Below, piece after piece: positions 50,505-64,000 of a stretch of DNA of 64,000 bases (the first letter of the stretch is position 1; the number at the start of each line of letters is the position of its first letter). The position numbers and the translations under genes are program-made. The DNA lies in NCBI RefSeq assembly GCF_017591435.1, contig NC_059297.1:1650580-1714579 (forward strand), given 5' to 3'. This DNA is from Portunus trituberculatus (taxonomy: Eukaryota; Arthropoda; Malacostraca; Decapoda; Portunidae). A model generated the notes under the pieces. That model worked only from the letters and a program-made list of their open reading frames with translations, was not told the origin of the DNA and ran no database searches.

Positions 50505-50659
50505 AAGAATGAACGTCGCCAAAACGTGATGGTTTTCCTGCACGCCGTCTGGAATTTCGTGGCGTCCAGGTGGCGGCGAGCAGGGTCGTGTTCGCCCCTG
50601 TCATGAACATGCCTGGCGCGGAGGGGAAGCGGCAGCAGGTGGGGCTGATTCAATTTTCT

Positions 50660-50660
<1 letters not shown>
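50505..50660. other. GC-rich block of unknown nature
   Basis: Clearly GC- and CpG-richer than its surroundings (for example GGTGGCGGCGAGCAGGGTCG, CTGGCGCGGAGGGGAAGCGG). A + frame would encode VVFAPVMNMPGAEGKRQQ up to a possible CAG|GTGGGG donor, but I do not recognise it. It could be a host exon, a CpG island or an old repeat. Confidence 0.3.
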
Positions 50661-53487
<2,827 letters not shown>

Positions 53488-53716
53488 TGTTGTATATTTG
53501 GATTGTTCGGAATCTCAAGTAAATGATTCATGGTTGTTGTATATTTAGATTGTGATTGTTATTGTTATCTCAAGAAATCTCGAAACCTCGATTCAACGAG
53601 TTATTGTATAAAGGTGATGGGTTTTCGTTTGGCAGACAGCTACTGGAATAAATAGCAGTAACACGTCCGACTCTCCCTCACCCGACACGTAGACACAAGC
53701 CAGAGACAACGTAACA
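53488..53716 (+). repeat. 5' LTR
   Basis: Begins TGTTGTATATTTGGATTG and ends GACAACGTAACA (TG...CA). A TATA-like TATAAAG is at 53607 and AATAAA at 53647. An internal direct repeat of TTGTTGTATATTTAGATTG lies ~50 bp from the start. Confidence 0.95.
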
Positions 53717-53719
53717 TTT

Positions 53720-53740
53720 TGGCGACGAGGATGGGATTCG
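53720..53740 (+). other. Primer binding site, tRNA-Ser(GCU) type
   Basis: Three bases after the LTR, 21 bases starting TGGCGACGAGGATGGG are complementary to the 3' end (CCA plus acceptor and T arm) of animal tRNA-Ser(GCU) as I recall that tRNA. That makes serine tRNA the likely primer for reverse transcription. Confidence 0.75.
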
Positions 53741-53863
53741 TCGGTCTCCGTGTCTGTCTGCCTTCCTGACAGCTGCCGTGGAGGACCTCTACTGTGTTGT
53801 CGGGCTACGGGAGCGGCGTCGTGACCCTATTATTACTACAGCTTCTGACTTATCACCGTTGCC

Positions 53864-54241
53864 ATGGAAGGCTTGAACTTTCCGGCCTTTTATCTGGAAC
53901 CATCGGGAACCACTGCTACTCGTTGGGACACCTGGCTACGGAGATTTGACAATATTGTGGTTGCTCATGCTGTGACTAGTGCTGATAGGAAGCGTGCGTT
54001 GCTTCTTCATTGTGCGGCAGAAGAAGTGTTTCAAATTGCTGAAACGTTGCTGCGTGATGAGGACACGTACGAGCAATTGAAAACTAAGCTCACTGTACAT
54101 TTCGCACCGAAACGCAACGTAGAATACGAAGTGTTTGTGTTCAGACAGGCCACACAGCAACCAGAGGAACATTTGGACAAGTTTTATGTAAGACTCAAAG
54201 TGCTAAGTAAGATGTGGATCGCGAAATTAAGTCGCAAATAA
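53864..54241 (+). pseudogene. Retrotransposon gag, N-terminal part
   Basis: The ATG at 53864 opens MEGLNFPAFYLEPSGTTATR and the helical capsid-like region (RKRALLLHCAAEEVFQIAET; FRQATQQPEEHLDKFYVRL), typical of Ty3/gypsy gag capsids. The frame breaks near 54210, apparently by a small deletion, and the rest of gag continues in another frame. Confidence 0.85.
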
Positions 54242-55000
54242 TTCAGAAGTGTTTACTCGATAAGGTTCGCGACAAGGGGTTAAGTGATCCGGACATCTCG
54301 CTAGTGAACTTACTGACTTTTGGATGTACGTTAGAGGCTATCACAGTGCGCGCACAAGCAATGGCACCAGTCCAAGTGCACGAGGCACAAGTGTCTGTGA
54401 ACAGTGTCAGAAACAAAGGTGGGAACAGCCAGAGTTATGTCCGTCGCCGTGCTAAGGACGGTTCAGTCGAGGCTTCGGCTCAATATAGTTACCGCTGTTA
54501 TGGGTGTGATACAGTGCACTTTGATACAAGAGAGAAAGTGTGTAAGGCTTGGGGGCAGAAGTGCTTTAAGTGTGGCAAACTAAATAATTTTGCTAACTTT
54601 TGTAAAGCTAGAACATGGGCGACTCGTACATGGAGGGCAAACAACCTGCTGGCAGAGCCACACCCAGTGGACGTGACGCCGCCAGAGAACTGTCTTGGTG
54701 AAGGCAGAGAGTCGTCCACAGCCGAGGAAACAGGTGAAGTCATGCCGATGTACACTCTTGGATCTACATTGAAAAATGAACCTTATACGTGTGCACTAGA
54801 GTTAAATGGCATTCCCACACACATGGAAATAACTATCATCAGTGTCCAACAGCTCAAGAAACTGGAACAAGGTGCTGGGAGCCTTTCAATCAGTAAAGAT
54901 GGTGTACCGCAGCTTCGCACTTACACTAGGCAACTGCTTCATACTTTGGGGCGAGTTTGGCTCGAAGTTAAGTATGGCCAGAAAACTAGCAGACTTTCGG
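54214..55000 (+). pseudogene. Retrotransposon gag C-terminus and protease region
   Basis: Continues capsid (DREIKSQIIQKCLLDKVRDK), then a nucleocapsid with two cysteine clusters, RCYGCDTVHF... and CFKCGKLNNFANFC. In the second knuckle the usual His is Asn. The following protease region (CALELNGIPTHMEI) lacks the Asp-Ser/Thr-Gly active site, apparently deleted. Inactive copy. Confidence 0.8.
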
Positions 55001-55025
55001 CTTTAGTGGCGCCTGGTTCTGGACC

Positions 55026-56082
55026 TTGCTTCTGGGGAGAGACTGGCTGCACCAGTTACACATTAATTGGTCAAAAGTGTGTAATTTACAAATTGATGAT
55101 TATAGAAATTTGTTTCCAGAACTCTTCACACCAAATTTAGGAAAACTGAAGAATTACAAGGCGAAACTGTACATGGACCAGGACGTTCAATCCCTGTTCT
55201 TCAAAGCCAGGACAGTTCCTTATGCCCTCCGAGAAAAAGTAGAAGCTGAGATTGGACGACTGGTGTCTGATTGGGTACTTAAACCTGTGGAGTATTCGGA
55301 CTGGGCAGCTCCCATCGTTCCCATTATGAAGCCTACTGGGGAGGTAAGAATTTGTGGAGATTATAAATTGACTGTTAACGTGGCATCCAAGGTAGATAGA
55401 TACCCATTACCTAATATTGATGATCTCTACTCTAAGGTAATTGGGGGACGTTTTTATTCAAAATTAGACTTGAGTCATGCTTACCAGCATGTCTTGATGA
55501 GGAGTCGCAAAAAGTAACTACCATCAACACTAGCAAGGGGTTGTTCATGTTTACCAGGCTTTGTTATGGTATTGCCTCTTCGCCTGGTATTTTCAAAGAT
55601 TAATGGAACAAATTGTTCAGGGAATTCCAATGGTTGCTGTTTACCTGGATGATATTCTTGTGTCTGGTCGTTCGTATAAAGAAGCTCGTACGAACCTCAT
55701 CACAGTTTTGTCCAAGTTGCAGGAATGTGGTTTGCGTTTAAGGATAGAGAAGTGCTCCTTTATGCAAGAGTCTTGTATCTACTTGGGCCATAAACTGGAT
55801 GCATCAGGAATTCGCCCTACGGATGACAAAGTGTCGGCAATAAAATGTGCACCGGTTCCCCGAGAAGTTTCGGGGCTTCGAAGCTACCTAGGAATGATAA
55901 ACTATTATCATAACTTTTGTAGTAACTTGTCAACAATCTTGGCCCCCTTACTAAGCAATTGGGTAAGGGAGAGGAGTGGATATGGGGAGCTGATCAGGAA
56001 AAATCTCTTATCCGCTCTAAACAGTTGTTACAGTCTTCTCCACTACTGGTACATTATGATCATCTTCTTCCCCTGGTGCTGA
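55026..56082 (+). pseudogene. Retrotransposon reverse transcriptase
   Basis: Frame 55026-55517 carries DWAAPIVPIMKPTGEVRICG and FYSKLDLSHAYQ. After a stop at 55515 and a frame change near 55590, frame 55561-56082 has VAVYLDDILVSGRSY (catalytic YLDD), LGHKLDASGIRPTDDKV and RSYLGMINYYHNF, the usual Ty3/gypsy RT order. Confidence 0.92.
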
Positions 56083-56882
56083 GCTGTGATGCGTCACCGT
56101 ACGGACTGGGAGCTGTGCTGTCACATCGCATGGAAGACACTGAAGAGAGGCCAATCGCATATGCGTCTCGCTCTCTCGCGGCGGCTGAGAAGAATTATGC
56201 ACAAATTGAGAAAGAAGGTTTGTCTGATATATATGGGTTACAAAAGTTTCATAAATACCTATATGGTCGGCATTTTACCATTTATACTGATCACAAACCT
56301 CTCGTTGGATTTTTGAGAGGAGGTGTGCTTATTTCCCTGATGGCTAGTGCTCGACTTCAGAGATGGGGACTTAAGTTAGCTAACTATGAGTTCTGTCTGC
56401 AGTACAGACCCGGAAGTAAATTACCTCATGCAGATTGTCTCAGCAGACTTCCCATACAAGCAGGGTACGTGCAGCCAGATGAATCACAGGAAGTAATACT
56501 ATCTTTGAATACTCTAGAACATACTCCAGTTACGGCAGCAAAAATCTCTTTGTGGACATCAAGGGATCCTAAGTTGGAAGTTGTGCGTGATTACATTTTG
56601 CAGGGTTGGCCGGAGGATGTTCCCGGTGGCCTTCTACCCTATTCCCAACGTAAGTCGGAACTAACTGTACACGACGGCTGTGTGCTGTGGGGCTCCAGAG
56701 TGGTGATACTAGAGAGAGGAAGGACACTGCTGCTCGAGGACTTGCATGAAAGCCATCCCGGGATAGTGAGAATGAAATCCCTATCTAGGAGTTATTTTTG
56801 GTGGCCAGGATTAGATGGCGATATAGAGGCAAAAGTTAAGAGTTGTTATTCTTGTCAACAGAACAGGAAGAAGCTATCGTAA
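55959..56882 (+). pseudogene. Retrotransposon RNase H and integrase zinc domain
   Basis: LVLSCDASPYGLGAVLSHRM, RPIAYASRSLAAAEKNYAQI and YTDHKPLVGFL are RNase H motifs. It ends with an integrase N-terminal zinc finger (HESHPG...SYFWWPGLDGDI...CYSCQQN) just before a TAA at 56880. Confidence 0.9.
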
Positions 56883-56951
56883 GCCCCTCTACACCCCTGG
56901 GAGTGGCCGGCCCACCCATGGCACAGGGTACATGTAGACTTTGGAGGGCCG

Positions 56952-58039
56952 GTGGAAGGTAAGATGATACTCATTCTGGTAGACGCTCACAGTAAATATA
57001 TTGAGACTTTTGTTATGAATTTAAGCAGAACTGCAGCAACCTTAGTGAAATTATGTCACTGTTTTGCTACACATGGGCTTCCTGTCAGTATTGTGTCAGA
57101 TAATGGTGCTTCTTTCACAAGTCAAGAGTTCAGAACTTTCTGTGAAATAAATGGAATAAAACATATTTGTAGCAGTCCCTATCACCCATCCACCAATGGG
57201 TTGGCTGAACGAGCTGTACAAACTATTAAAGAGGGATTGAGGAAACTCGGCAACGGAGATATGGAAACAAGACTTTACAGGATTCTTGCGAGATACTGGC
57301 TCACGCCACAAACCACGACAGGGCAGAGTCCAGCTGAGATGCTCATACACCGCCGACCACGATCAAGACTTGACTTCATACTTCTGAGTACTGAAGACAA
57401 AATAAAGAAACAATCCGATGCAGTTAACAGGCGAGGGACTACAGGTTACAGGATGTTTTATGAAGGGGATGCTGTATGGGCTCTGAATTTTTCAGGTTAT
57501 TCTCGGTGGGTCGAGGGAGTAATACAACGACAGATGGGTCCGGTGTCGTTCACGGTGTTACTCCCAGATGGAAGGACATGGAGGAGACATGGGGATCACC
57601 TTAGACGGCGATATTCGGGAGGTACAAGACAGGAGGACGAGCCAGACACGGTGACAAGGGAGCCTTCATCTTCGTGGCAGACACCTGCGGCACACCCACC
57701 ATCGCCGGTGCCACCTGCGGCACACCCTCCACCGTCGGTGCCACCTGCAGCACACCCTCCACCGTCGGTGCCACCTGCGGCACACCCTCCACCGTCGGTG
57801 CCACCTGTGGCACACCCTCCACCGCCGGTGTCGCCACCCGCGGCTCACCCGCCAACGCCTATGCCACCTGCCGCACAACCACCACCGCCGGTGCTACCCG
57901 CAGCTCACCCTCCAATGCCGGTGTCACCACGGCTCATCCACCATCGGTGCGGGGGAGGCCAGCATCGCCGGCAGGAGAGGGGCCTGGTTTAAGAAGGTCC
58001 ATGAGAAGGAAGGCACCGCCCATTAGATTAGGATATTAA
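56952..58039 (+). pseudogene. Retrotransposon integrase core and proline-rich tail
   Basis: DDE-type integrase: VDAHSKYIETFVM (first Asp), VSDNGASFTSQEF (second Asp), CSSPYHPSTNGLAERAVQTI (Glu in the core helix). A C-terminal DNA-binding-like region and a long Pro/Ala/His repeat tail follow. The start is interrupted by the stop at 56880; the last part to 58039 (RRSMRRKAPPIRLGY) is in another frame. Confidence 0.9.
57683..57935 (+). repeat. 30-bp minisatellite in the integrase tail
   Basis: About eight 30-bp units around CACCTGCGGCACACCCTCCA, each encoding a 10-residue AHPPPSVPPA-like repeat. Units differ by a few substitutions. Confidence 0.9.
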
Positions 58040-58077
58040 TGTTTTTCTTATGTCATGCTTGTATGAAGGAAATGATT

Positions 58078-58091
58078 TAAAGGGGAAGGAA
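58078..58091 (+). other. Polypurine tract
   Basis: AAAGGGGAAGGAA immediately before the 3' LTR, the primer for plus-strand synthesis in this class of element. Confidence 0.85.
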
Positions 58092-58320
58092 TGTTGTATA
58101 TTTAGATTGTTCTGAATCTCGAGTAAATAATTCATGGTTGTTGTATATTTAGATTGTGATTGTTATTGTTATCTTAAGAAATCTCAAAACCTCGATTCAA
58201 CGAGTTATTGTATAAAGGTGATGGGTTTTCGTTTGGCAGACGGCTACTGGAATAAACAGCAGTAACACGTCCGACTCTCCCTCACCCGACACGCAGACAT
58301 AAGCCCGAGACAACATAACA
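58092..58320 (+). repeat. 3' LTR
   Basis: Same length as the 5' LTR (229 bp), with about 12 substitutions. AATAAA at 58251. Followed directly by the CGTTG target-site duplication. Confidence 0.95.
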
Positions 58321-58382
58321 CGTTGTATTCCTTTACTTTCTGTGTCTCTTCTCTCGTCCAGAAGATAAATGGAAGGGGGCTT

Positions 58383-58387
<5 letters not shown>

Positions 58388-58476
<89 letters not shown>

Positions 58477-58691
58477 GCACCCGTCAGTATATCCTTAGCA
58501 AAATTTTCTAACGTTTTCTCTTCCAAATTTCTTTTTTTCTTTCCCCCTCGGGTCATTCCTTCTTCCACTCCTCTTCCTCTTCCTCCTCATAACCTTCTTG
58601 CTACAGTAACTCGTATTGATAAAATCCTTGCAACGTTGACTCTCTCTCTCTCCTCTTTCTTCCCGGTGACAGAATAATGTTACAAGAAACA

Positions 58692-58760
<69 letters not shown>

Positions 58761-58919
58761 AACTGGGAAAGCACACCATGATGAAAATTGACGAGTATGA
58801 AGAGCAAGCAGTGTTGTAGAATGTCTTACTATGGAACACGAGTCTATTGTATTAGAGGAAATGTGACAAGAAGAGGTGCAGATTTAAGGAACGTTACTGG
58901 AGAACAGACAATTGTGTGT

Positions 58920-58987
<68 letters not shown>
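58388..58987. repeat. Microsatellites (GA)n, (CA)n, (GT)n
   Basis: (GA)n 58388-58473, (CA)n 58698-58758 and (GT)n 58914-58987. Between them is pyrimidine-rich or unremarkable sequence. Confidence 0.95.
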
Positions 58988-58989
<2 letters not shown>

Positions 58990-59682
58990 AAGTTCAAGTT
59001 CAAATGTTTATTGCCAATCAATTACAACATTTGATTATCTTAATGAACAGAATAAATGGCACAGTCTGCCTAGCCAGGACTCCATGGCAGACAGATTCAC
59101 TATTGTAACAATAGATATACGCACACATATTATAGACTCATACAACAATTTTAATTGTTTAACCTACACAGTAGGTTACACACTCACACCTACATATACA
59201 CAAATACAGTATTAATTATTGTGGTATACGATATATTACACACTTGCATATACACATACAAAACAAATTTATTATAACATAGTGCAATAATGTGCACATG
59301 TACCGATAGCTTTACATGTTGATACATAATAAGTTATGGGTGTATGATATGTTATATTCCTGTGGCTTGGAGAGAACAAAGGTGATTTTTTATTCTCCTT
59401 TTGAAATCACTGATGGTAATACTATCAAGGTCTTGTTTGATATGATGTGGTAAAGTGTTCCATATTTGAAGACCTATGTACATTATACTGTTTTTGTAAA
59501 GAACAGTGCGGAATGGGTGACAAACTAAGTTGTTAATGTTGCCTCGAGTATGGTACACATTAGTTGCAATACTAAAAAGGATGGTATTTCCAGAATACAA
59601 AGTTATGTATCTATATATACAAAGTAGTAGAAAATATTTGTGAATAAAAGTGAAATTAAGCAGTATGTTTGTATTTAATACT
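58988..59682 (-). mobile_element. LINE fragment: C-terminal ORF2 end and 3' UTR
   Basis: The minus frame 59750-59352 contains HTRGNINNLVCHPFRTVLYK, MYIGLQIWNTLPHHIKQDLD and ISDFKRRIKNHL, the characteristic C-terminal segment of many non-LTR RT proteins. The 3' UTR runs to GGCAATAAACATTTGAACTT, ending in TTGAAC-type repeats that abut (GT)n. It differs in sequence from the CR1-like and Jockey-like elements here. The left part of the frame (59683-59750) belongs to the next LINE. Confidence 0.78.
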
Positions 59683-61172
59683 TTTTTTTTTTTACGTAAG
59701 GAAGAGGGCCAGCCAAGGGCAAGAAAAAAGAAAGTTAGAAAAAAGCCCACTTGAGCGCTGGCTCTCCAAAGAGTACAAAAAGTGCCAAAACCGTCAGCCA
59801 GAATTAGGGGAGCAAATGCCTCGATACCTCCCTCTTAAAAGAAGACAAGTTGTAGGAATTCGGAAATACAGATGCAGGGAGGGAGTTCCAGAGTTTACCA
59901 GTGAAAGGGATGAATGATTGAGCGTACTGGTTAACTCTTGCATTAGAGAGTTGGACAGAATAGGGATGAGAGAAAGAAGAAAGCCTTGTGCAGCGTGGCC
60001 GCAGCAGGAGGGGAGGCATGCAGTTAGCAAGATCAGTAGAACAGTTACCATGAAAATAGCGATAAAATATAGAAAGGGATGCAACATTTCGGCGGTGAGA
60101 AAGAGACTAAAGACAGTTAGTCAGAGGAGGGGAGTTGATGAGACGAAGAGCTTTCGATTTCACCCTATCAAGCAAAGCTGTGTGACTGGAACCCCCCCAA
60201 ACATGCGAAGAGTACTCCATACAGGGACGGATAAGGCCCTTATACAGAGTAAGCAGTTGGAGGGCGAGAAAAACTGGCGGAGACGCCTCAGAACACCTAA
60301 TTTCATAGAAGCTGTTTTAGCAAGAGATGAGATGTGAAGTTTCCAGTTAAGATTATGAGCAAAGGACAGACCGAGGATATTCATTGTGGAAGAGGGGAGA
60401 CAATTGAGTGTCATTGAAGAAGAGGGGATAATTGTCTGGAAGGTTGTGTCGAGTTGATAGATGGAGGAATTGAGTTTTTGAGGCATTGAAAACTACTAGA
60501 TTTTCTCTGCCTCAATCGGAAATCTTAGAAAGATCGGAAGTCAGGCGTTCCGAGGCGTTCCCGCGTGATCTGTTAATTTCCTGAAGGGTTGGACGTCTCT
60601 GAAAGAACGTGGAAAGATGTAGGGTGGTATCATCAGCGTAGGAGTGGATAGGGCAAGAAGTTTGGTTAAGAAGGTCATTAATGAATAATAGAAAGAGAGT
60701 GGGTGACAGGACAGAACCCTGAGGAACACCACTATTAATAGGTTTAGGAGAAGAACAGTAGCCGTCTACCACAGCAGCAAAAGAGCGGTTGGAATGGAAA
60801 CATGAGATAAAGTTGCAGAGAGAAGGATAGAAGCCGTAAGAGGGCAGTTTTGAAATCAAAGCTTTATGCCAGACTCTATCAAAAGCTTTTGATATGTCTA
60901 ACGCAACAGCAAAAGTTTCACCGAAATCTCTAAAAGAGGATGACCAAGACTCAGTAAGGAAAGCCAGAAGATCACCAGTAGAGCGACCTTGACGGAAGCC
61001 ATACTGGCGATCAGACAGAAGATTGTGAAGTGACAGATGTTTGAGAATCTTCCTATTCAGGATAGATTAAAAAACTTTAGACAAGCAGGATATTAAAGCT
61101 ATAGGACGGTAGTTTGAGGGGTTAGAACGGTCACCCTTTTTAGGAACAGGCTGAATGTAGGCGAACTTCCAG
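59683..61172 (-). mobile_element. Jockey-like LINE, copy 2, 5'-truncated
   Basis: Poly(A) end (T run 59681-59692) and about 1.49 kb nearly identical to 37225-38690: RT motifs GVPQGSVLSPTLF and SYADDTTLHL (frame 60859-60512), the C-terminal region, and the 3' UTR. Truncated upstream at GCGAACTTCCAG, 61172. Differences from copy 1 are mainly one-base indels in homopolymers plus some substitutions. Confidence 0.9.
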
Positions 61173-61374
61173 TGTCAGACTAGCGAAGCACCAATTTCTC
61201 ATTGTTTAGCTGACGTATTTTGGCTTGGGAAAATTCCAAACTTTTTATAAGTTCAGCCACTGTGTTCTCCATTGTCCGGACATGTTCTTTAAATTCATCT
61301 ACCACTATATTCACTGCAGAATGGAAAGTGCGTTCTTGTGTTTCAAGTAACACTTTGACAGCGTCGAGTTCCAT
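61173..61374 (-). pseudogene. LINE ORF1 N-terminal fragment, coiled coil
   Basis: The minus strand from ATG 61374 reads MELDAVKVLLETQERTFHSA and ENTVAELIKSLEFSQAKI, a coiled-coil start I associate with ORF1 of crustacean LINEs. It is cut by the truncation point of LINE copy 2 and so belongs to another element. Assignment is by recognition. Confidence 0.55.
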
Positions 61375-61456
61375 GGTAACTGAGGTGGGTGTGGTGAGCT
61401 TGGGGAGACACGTGTGCACAGTAGCTAGAGCAGAAGAGAAGTGTGTGTGTGTGTGT

Positions 61457-61737
61457 TTCACTGTTTGATCTGCTGCAGTCTCTGACGAGACAGCCAGACG
61501 TTACCCTACGGAACGAGCTCAGAGCTAATTATTTCCGATCTTCGGATAGGCCTGAGACCAGGCACACACCACACACCGGGAAAAACAAGGTCACAACTCC
61601 TCGATTTACATCCCGTACCTACTCACTGCTAGGTGAACAGGGGCTACACGTGAAAGGAGACACACAAATATCTCTACCCGGCCGGGAAATCGAACCCCGG
61701 TCCTCTGGTTTGTGAAGCCAGCGCTCTAACCACTGAG

Positions 61738-61740
<3 letters not shown>
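61457..61740 (-). mobile_element. SINE family A, full copy
   Basis: Reverse complement of the copy at 418-705: tail TTTCACTGTTTGATCTGCTG, core TGCTAGGTGAACAGGGGCTA, head GGAAATCGAACCCC (B-box complement) and CAGCGCTCTAACCACTGAGC (A-box complement). Flanked by (GT)n on both sides (61441-61456 and 61741-61780). Confidence 0.88.
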
Positions 61741-63399
<1,659 letters not shown>

Positions 63400-63475
63400 G
63401 CCTGTATTCTGAAACGCTTTGCTCTCTCACCATCACTGCTTTTCAAAGGCTGCATTTGAAGATCTTCGTGTTTTT
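63400..63475 (+). mobile_element. One end of the MITE-like family of 4943-5157
   Basis: GTATTCTGAAACGCTTTGCT, CTCTCACCATCACTGCTTTT and AAGGGTGTTTT match the inverted-repeat end and adjoining sequence of 5157-5080 (minus). The other end is not clear. Confidence 0.5.
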
Positions 63476-63599
63476 AAGGGTGTTTTTATGGGTCTGGTGG
63501 TAGATTGATAAGGTTTCTAGTTCATTAAAAGGAGAAATTGTCTTGTGCTGCAGACTGAGTGATTCCCCGTGTCCTCTCTTCCCGGTTCCCTTTGTGGTC

Positions 63600-64000
63600 T
63601 CATTTATACAATTGAGCAGCTGCAGCCTGCCCTCTAAAGACAACTTCTACTACTTCCTACACTACACTACAACACCTTACACTTTTACACTCTCTTCAAA
63701 TCAAAATTTAATAATGGCTTCACCACGCCCTGCCTCGGAGTCCCCTCTGGGAGGGACCATAAATGTCCCCAGGTCGGACTGCCCTCTGCTGTCGACCTTG
63801 GGTGTCTTGACACTTCATCTAATACTTTCACTATCAATTTCTGCAACATTCGTGGCCTTCGTTCTAATTTTCAATCTGTGGAACACCACCTCTCCTCTAC
63901 TAAACCTCATCTTCTCTTCCTAACCGAAACACAGTTGTCTGTGACTACTGACAGCAGCCCCTTTTCTGTTCCCTCCTACTTGCTCTATCCTCATTTTCAA
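63600..64000 (+). mobile_element. Jockey-like LINE, copy 3: 5' end, runs off the window
   Basis: + orientation. Matches the 5' end of copy 1 on the minus strand (GCCCTCTAAAGACA; TCAAATCAAAATTTAA; GAGTCCCCTCTGGGAGGGAC; TGTCCCCAGGTCGGA). The frame that encodes INFCNIRGLRSNFQSVEHHL and then FLTETQLS is the start of the endonuclease. An ATG at 63714 lies in a different frame from that endonuclease segment. The remainder lies beyond 64000. Confidence 0.85.

Larger units (their letters stand above)
53488..58320 (+). mobile_element. Ty3/gypsy LTR retrotransposon, complete but frame-broken (4.8 kb)
   Basis: Two 229-bp LTRs (53488-53716, 58092-58320) enclose gag, a degenerate protease region, RT, RNase H and integrase in the Ty3/gypsy order. 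The insertion is flanked by a perfect 5-bp target-site duplication CGTTG (53483-53487 and 58321-58325). A primer binding site follows the 5' LTR and a polypurine tract AAAGGGGAAGGAA precedes the 3' LTR. I count about 12 differences between the LTRs (~5%), nearly all transitions, so the copy is not recent. Several frameshifts and stops separate the domains; there is no envelope-like gene. Confidence 0.95.

Noticed and set aside
53488..58320. Endogenous retrovirus with an envelope gene
   Set aside because: No frame between integrase and the 3' LTR resembles an envelope protein; the element is a Ty3/gypsy-type retrotransposon.

Overview
This is eukaryotic DNA, most likely from an arthropod and probably a decapod crustacean. 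The evidence is a large intron-rich gene with GT/AG introns, an exceptional density of dinucleotide microsatellites, and several families of non-LTR retrotransposons, tRNA-derived SINEs and DNA transposons. The species assignment is inference; nothing in the window proves it.

One host gene is clear: a protein kinase D (PKD/PRKD family) gene on the + strand, with 16 coding exons from 5407 to 30106 that splice in one frame to 763 residues. It carries the end of the N-terminal ubiquitin-like region, two complete zinc-binding C1 domains, an acidic linker, a PH domain and a complete CAMK-type kinase domain with the two activation-loop serines. The exon(s) for the start of the N-terminal region are not seen and probably lie upstream of the window. 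Introns 3, 4, 5 and 13 are inflated by repeats, including a 1448-bp uninterrupted (TA)n tract in intron 5 and three antisense CR1-like LINE copies plus SINEs in intron 13. The 6 kb after the stop codon are AT-rich, with no recognisable gene; part is probably 3' UTR.

Layout: 1-4500 holds microsatellites and SINEs; 4500-5400 a GC-rich promoter-like block and a small inverted-repeat element; 5407-30106 the PKD gene; 30107-36640 3' UTR/intergenic; 36640-40420 a SINE-like repeat and a Jockey-like LINE (minus strand); 41300-42540 two of three copies of a 205-208-bp element flanked by TTAA; 43636-48095 a SAP-like ORF between inverted arms, then a decayed PIF/Harbinger transposon that contains a nested hAT-like MITE and a telomere-like degenerate repeat; 48100-53480 microsatellites, tandem duplications and a LINE fragment; 53488-58320 a complete but frame-broken Ty3/gypsy LTR retrotransposon with a target-site duplication, primer binding site and polypurine tract; 58321-64000 microsatellites and fragments of at least three LINEs plus a SINE.

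The most striking pattern is that CR1-like LINE copies and tRNA-derived SINEs repeatedly abut (CA)n/(TG)n tracts. This suggests a retrotransposition system that targets or seeds CA microsatellites. No new enzymatic or defence system was recognised.
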